Positions 4,665 to 7,568 of a stretch of 7,568 nucleotides of DNA are shown here, piece by piece; position 1 is the first letter of the stretch, and every line of letters begins with the position of its first letter. Source of the stretch: an uncultured Eubacteriales bacterium (GTDB taxonomy: Bacteria > Bacillota > Clostridia > Christensenellales > Pumilibacteraceae); NCBI GenBank assembly GCA_900555875.1, contig USNB01000057.1:1-7568 (forward strand). The letters are read 5' to 3'. The position numbers and the translations under genes are program-made. The notes below the pieces were generated by a model. The model was given only the letters and a program-made list of their open reading frames with translations. It made no database searches and had not been told where the DNA came from.

Positions 4665-6143
4665 ATGCGGACGTATCCCGATATCGATCACGTCAGAGCG
4701 TACGCCCGGTCGGGGCTGTATCACACTATGCCGGTCATGACGGAACTGCTTGCGGACATGTTCACGCCAATAAGCGTGCTGCGCAGGCTTCAGCGTGTGA
4801 GCGATCACTGTTATGTGCTTGAAAGCGCGGAGGATGCCGAGCGATGGGGAAGATACAGCTTTCTCGGGTTCGATCCGAAAGCGGAACTGTCCGTTACGGA
4901 CGGCGTCGTGCGTCTCGTCGAAGACGGTAAAGTGACCGAAGAGCGAACGGATGATCCCGCGGCTTACGTCCGTCGCATGATAGACGCGCACGCGGCGCCG
5001 CGCATAAGCGGCATGCCGTCGTTCACGGGCGGACTCGTAGGTTACTTCTCTTACGACTATATCAGATATGCGGAGCCGAAGCTGAAGCTGTGCGGCAAAG
5101 GCGCGCATTTCCGCGATCTCGATCTCATGCTGTTCGACAAGGTGATCGCGTTCGATAATCTGCGGCATAAACTCCTTCTCATCGTCACCGTCGATCTTAC
5201 GGGAGACCCCGACGAAGAGTATGCGGAAGCGGTGGAAGGGCTGAAAGCGCTCGTAAAACTCGTGCGCGACGGCAGGGAGGCTGCGGACCGTCCGCTCGTT
5301 CTGCGCAGCGACTTTTCTCCGAGATGTACGCCCGAGCGTTACTATGAAATGGTGGAACGGGCAAAGGCGTATATCCGTGAGGGCGATATATTCCAGGCGG
5401 TGCTCGCCAACAGAATGGAAGCGGATGCAGAGGGCAGTCTGCTCGACGTATACCGGCTGCTTCGTTGTTCTGACCCGTCGCCGTATATGTTCTATTTTTC
5501 CGGCTCGGACATTGAGCTTGCCGGGGCTTCGCCGGAAACGCTCGTCAAACTCGAGGACGGAGTGCTGCATACCTTTCCGCTCGCGGGCACTCGCCGCAGA
5601 GGGCGGGACGACGATGAGGATAAGCGCCTTGAGCGTGAACTGCTCTCGGACGAGAAAGAGCTTGCCGAACACAACATGCTCGTCGACCTCGGCAGGAACG
5701 ACCTCGGCAGGATAAGCGAAACGGGCAGCGTGCATGTAGAGAAGTATATGGAGATAGAGCGCTTCTCTCACGTCATGCACATAGGTTCGACCATAGCCGG
5801 CACACTGCGCGGCGATAAGGATTATATGGATGCGATAGCCTCCGTCCTGCCTGCGGGCACGCTGTCGGGCGCGCCCAAGTTCAGGGCGTGCGAGATCATA
5901 GACGAGCTGGAGGGCATTTCCCGCGGCGTATACGGCGGAGCGGTGGGCTACATAGATTTTCGCGGCAATCTTGACGTGTGCATAGCCATACGCATGGCAT
6001 ACGCCAAGGCGGGCAAGGTATACGTATGTTCGGGCGCGGGCATCGTTGCTGACAGCGTACCCGAAAACGAGTATGCCGAATGTATCAACAAGGCTAAAGC
6101 GGTGACGAATGCCGTGGCTGAGGCGGCGGGAGGTGTGGAATGA
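4665..6143 (+). CDS. trpE: Anthranilate synthase component I
   Basis: TrpE converts chorismate to anthranilate and pyruvate using ammonia passed on by TrpG, the first committed step of tryptophan synthesis in the cytoplasm. The 492-residue length is normal. The N-terminal domain holds VLES (51-54), and the chorismate-binding domain holds DPSPYMFY (270-277); these correspond to the LLES and PYM segments that bind tryptophan, so feedback inhibition is probably intact. Conserved catalytic stretches are GTRRRG (308-313), DEKELAEHNMLVDLGRND (329-346), GTLSGAPK (398-405), GGAVGY (424-429) and GAGIVADS (457-464). AAGGAGG at 4652-4658, 6 bases before ATG 4665, sets the start. It is the first gene after the T-box and overlaps trpG by four bases. 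Confusion with PabB is unlikely because of the Trp T-box and the trpG-trpD order. Confidence 0.97.
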   Translation: MRTYPDIDHVRAYARSGLYHTMPVMTELLADMFTPISVLRRLQRVSDHCYVLESAEDAERWGRYSFLGFDPKAELSVTDGVVRLVEDGKVTEERTDDPAAYVRRMIDAHAAPRISGMPSFTGGLVGYFSYDYIRYAEPKLKLCGKGAHFRDLDLMLFDKVIAFDNLRHKLLLIVTVDLTGDPDEEYAEAVEGLKALVKLVRDGREAADRPLVLRSDFSPRCTPERYYEMVERAKAYIREGDIFQAVLANRMEADAEGSLLDVYRLLRCSDPSPYMFYFSGSDIELAGASPETLVKLEDGVLHTFPLAGTRRRGRDDDEDKRLERELLSDEKELAEHNMLVDLGRNDLGRISETGSVHVEKYMEIERFSHVMHIGSTIAGTLRGDKDYMDAIASVLPAGTLSGAPKFRACEIIDELEGISRGVYGGAVGYIDFRGNLDVCIAIRMAYAKAGKVYVCSGAGIVADSVPENEYAECINKAKAVTNAVAEAAGGVE

Positions 6144-6706
6144 TACTTCTCATCGATAATTACGACAGCTTTTCGTATAACCTTTATCAGCTCGTCGCTT
6201 CGTCCGGCAGGGAAGTGAAAGTCGTGCGCAACGATGAAATGAGCGTCGGAGAAATAGCCGCGCTTCGTCCCGAAGGCATCATTCTTTCCCCGGGGCCAGG
6301 CAGACCTGAGAATGCGGGCGTTTGCGTGGAGGTAGTCAGACGGCTGGGAGCCGCGATCCCCATACTCGGCGTGTGCCTCGGTCATCAGGCGATATGCGTC
6401 GCATACGGCGGCAAAGTAGGCTATGCGAAAAAGCTCATGCACGGCAAACAGTCGCACATCCGTGTGCTCGGGGGAAGGCTTTTCAGCGGTCTGGAAAACG
6501 GCTTTACGGCGGCGAGGTACCATTCTCTCGCGGCGACGGAATTGCCGGAAGAACTGATCGCGACGGCGGTCAGCGACGACGGCGAAATAATGGCGGTGGA
6601 ACATCGCGATCATCCCGTGTACGGGGTCCAGTTCCACCCCGAATCCGTGCTTACTCCGTGCGGGGCAAAGATCATCGAGAATTTCTTCAAGGGAGGAAGA
6701 CAATGA
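6140..6706 (+). CDS. trpG: Anthranilate synthase glutamine amidotransferase component
   Basis: TrpG hydrolyses glutamine and channels ammonia to TrpE. It is a class I glutamine amidotransferase of 188 residues, the usual size for a stand-alone subunit. The nucleophile is Cys79 in GVCLGHQ; His166 and Glu168 in QFHPES complete the triad. SPGPGRP (50-56), MHGK (100-103) and YHSL (127-130) are family signatures. The start is ATG 6140, which overlaps the trpE stop as ATGA, so translation is probably coupled. In some bacteria the same subunit also serves PabB in folate synthesis; nothing here shows whether it does. Confidence 0.97.
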   Translation: MILLIDNYDSFSYNLYQLVASSGREVKVVRNDEMSVGEIAALRPEGIILSPGPGRPENAGVCVEVVRRLGAAIPILGVCLGHQAICVAYGGKVGYAKKLMHGKQSHIRVLGGRLFSGLENGFTAARYHSLAATELPEELIATAVSDDGEIMAVEHRDHPVYGVQFHPESVLTPCGAKIIENFFKGGRQ

Positions 6707-7568
6707 TAAGAGAGGCGATACTCAAACTTGCCAAAAAAAGAGATATGACGTACAGCGAGGCGTATGACGTCATGGACGAGATAATGAGCGGCAGGGCGAG
6801 CGCGGTGCAGATGAGCTCATATCTGACGGCGCTCAGCATGAAGGGCGAGACTATAGAAGAGATAACCGCGTCTGCGTCCGCTATGCGCGCGCACTGCGTC
6901 AAATTGCTTCATAACGTGGATGCGCTGGAGATCGTGGGCACGGGCGGAGACGGCTCTAATACCTTCAACATATCCACGACGGCGGCGATCGTCATCGCGT
7001 CGGGCGGAGTGCCCGTCGCAAAACACGGCAACCGTGCGGCGTCGAGTAAATGCGGCGCGGCGGACGTGCTCGAGGCGCTGGGCGTGAACATCATGCTCCC
7101 TGCGGCTGCAAGCGCGAAGATGCTGGAGTCGACGGACATATGTTTCCTGTTCGCGCAGAACTATCACATAGCCATGAAATATGTCGCGCCCGTCCGCAAA
7201 GAGCTGGGCATACGCACGATATTCAATATCCTCGGTCCGCTCGCAAATCCCGCGGGCGCGAATATGGAGCTGATGGGCGTGTACGACGAGACTCTCGTCG
7301 AGCCGCTCGCCCGCGTGCTCGCCAACCTCGGCGTGAAAAACGCCATGGTCGTATACGGCGAGGACGGGGAGGACGAGATATCCATGTGCGCGGCGACCAA
7401 GGTCTGCGAGGTCAGAAACGGAAAGTTCCGTTCGTTCTCCATAACGCCCGAACAGTTCGGTCTCAAGCGCTGCCGCAAATACGAGCTGGAGGGCGGCACC
7501 CCGTCGCGTAACGCCGAGATCACGCGCAATATCCTTTCCGGCAAGGAGACCGGGCCGAGGCGCGGGGC
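6703..7568 (+). CDS. trpD: Anthranilate phosphoribosyltransferase, 3' partial
   Basis: TrpD transfers phosphoribose from PRPP to anthranilate, the second step of the pathway. The frame stays open to the window end, giving 288 residues of a protein that is usually about 335-345 long, so it is cut by the window and not broken. The start ATG 6703 overlaps the trpG stop (ATGA), with GGGAGGA at 6691-6697. Signatures: GTGGDG (79-84) for PRPP binding, KHGNR (107-111), His155 and Arg165 in the [11 protein letters not shown] region for anthranilate binding, Asp224-Glu225 for the second metal, and GGTPSRNAE near the end. The numbering is within one residue of the archaeal structural model enzyme. It is the third gene of the operon; trpC, trpF, trpB and trpA would be expected downstream but are not visible. 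Confidence 0.96.
   Translation, partial: MIREAILKLAKKRDMTYSEAYDVMDEIMSGRASAVQMSSYLTALSMKGETIEEITASASAMRAHCVKLLHNVDALEIVGTGGDGSNTFNISTTAAIVIASGGVPVAKHGNRAASSKCGAADVLEALGVNIMLPAAASAKMLESTDICFLFAQNYHIAMKYVAPVRKELGIRTIFNILGPLANPAGANMELMGVYDETLVEPLARVLANLGVKNAMVVYGEDGEDEISMCAATKVCEVRNGKFRSFSITPEQFGLKRCRKYELEGGTPSRNAEITRNILSGKETGPRRG

Noticed and set aside
4596..5780. A 394-codon minus-strand open frame opposite trpE.
   Set aside because: It is antisense to conserved TrpE motifs and starts without a ribosome site; it is composed of Arg/His/Val-rich shadow sequence.

Overview
The window looks like a chromosomal piece of a Gram-positive bacterium, most likely an uncultured member of the Clostridia (Bacillota). 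The evidence is: AGGAGG-type ribosome binding sites before nearly every gene; a tRNA-sensing T-box leader with an intrinsic terminator; a SpoIIQ-like LytM/M23 membrane protein of the kind found in endospore formers; and a clostridial-type citrate synthase. Base composition is somewhat G+C-rich by eye, with frequent ATA (Ile) and CGC/AGG (Arg) codons. The taxonomic placement is inference; no rRNA or marker gene is present.

Layout. (1) Positions 1-1684, plus strand: the 3' part of a C39-like/papain-fold cysteine peptidase-like gene, then, 10 bases later, a gene for a single-pass membrane protein of unknown function. The pair is closed by a hairpin (1707-1738). (2) Positions 1924-2664, minus strand: a single-pass membrane protein with a Pro/Asp/Glu linker and an extracytoplasmic M23/LytM domain of SpoIIQ type, with its own terminator hairpin. 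(3) Positions 2717-2894: a divergent control region. A strong sigma-A-like promoter points right, a weaker one points left, and both can use the same self-complementary -35 hexamer. The rightward transcript meets an intrinsic terminator before the next gene, and a short leader ORF overlaps that terminator. (4) Positions 2895-4265: a full-length citrate synthase. (5) Positions 4318-4635: a promoter and a complete tryptophan T-box riboswitch (specifier UGG, acceptor-pairing bulge UGGC, competing terminator). (6) Positions 4665-7568: trpE, trpG and trpD, coupled by ATGA overlaps; trpD runs off the window.

How the genes work together. The right half is a tryptophan biosynthesis operon. TrpE and TrpG make anthranilate from chorismate and glutamine, and TrpD joins it to PRPP. 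Control appears to act twice: uncharged tRNA-Trp should open the T-box, and TrpE keeps the residues that bind tryptophan for feedback inhibition. Citrate synthase is a separate unit that feeds citrate towards 2-oxoglutarate and glutamate. The left third is a separate cell-surface or secreted module of unknown role.

The least explained parts are the terminator-containing leader of the citrate synthase gene and the peptidase-like/membrane-protein pair at the left edge. No mobile element, CRISPR array, tRNA or rRNA was seen.
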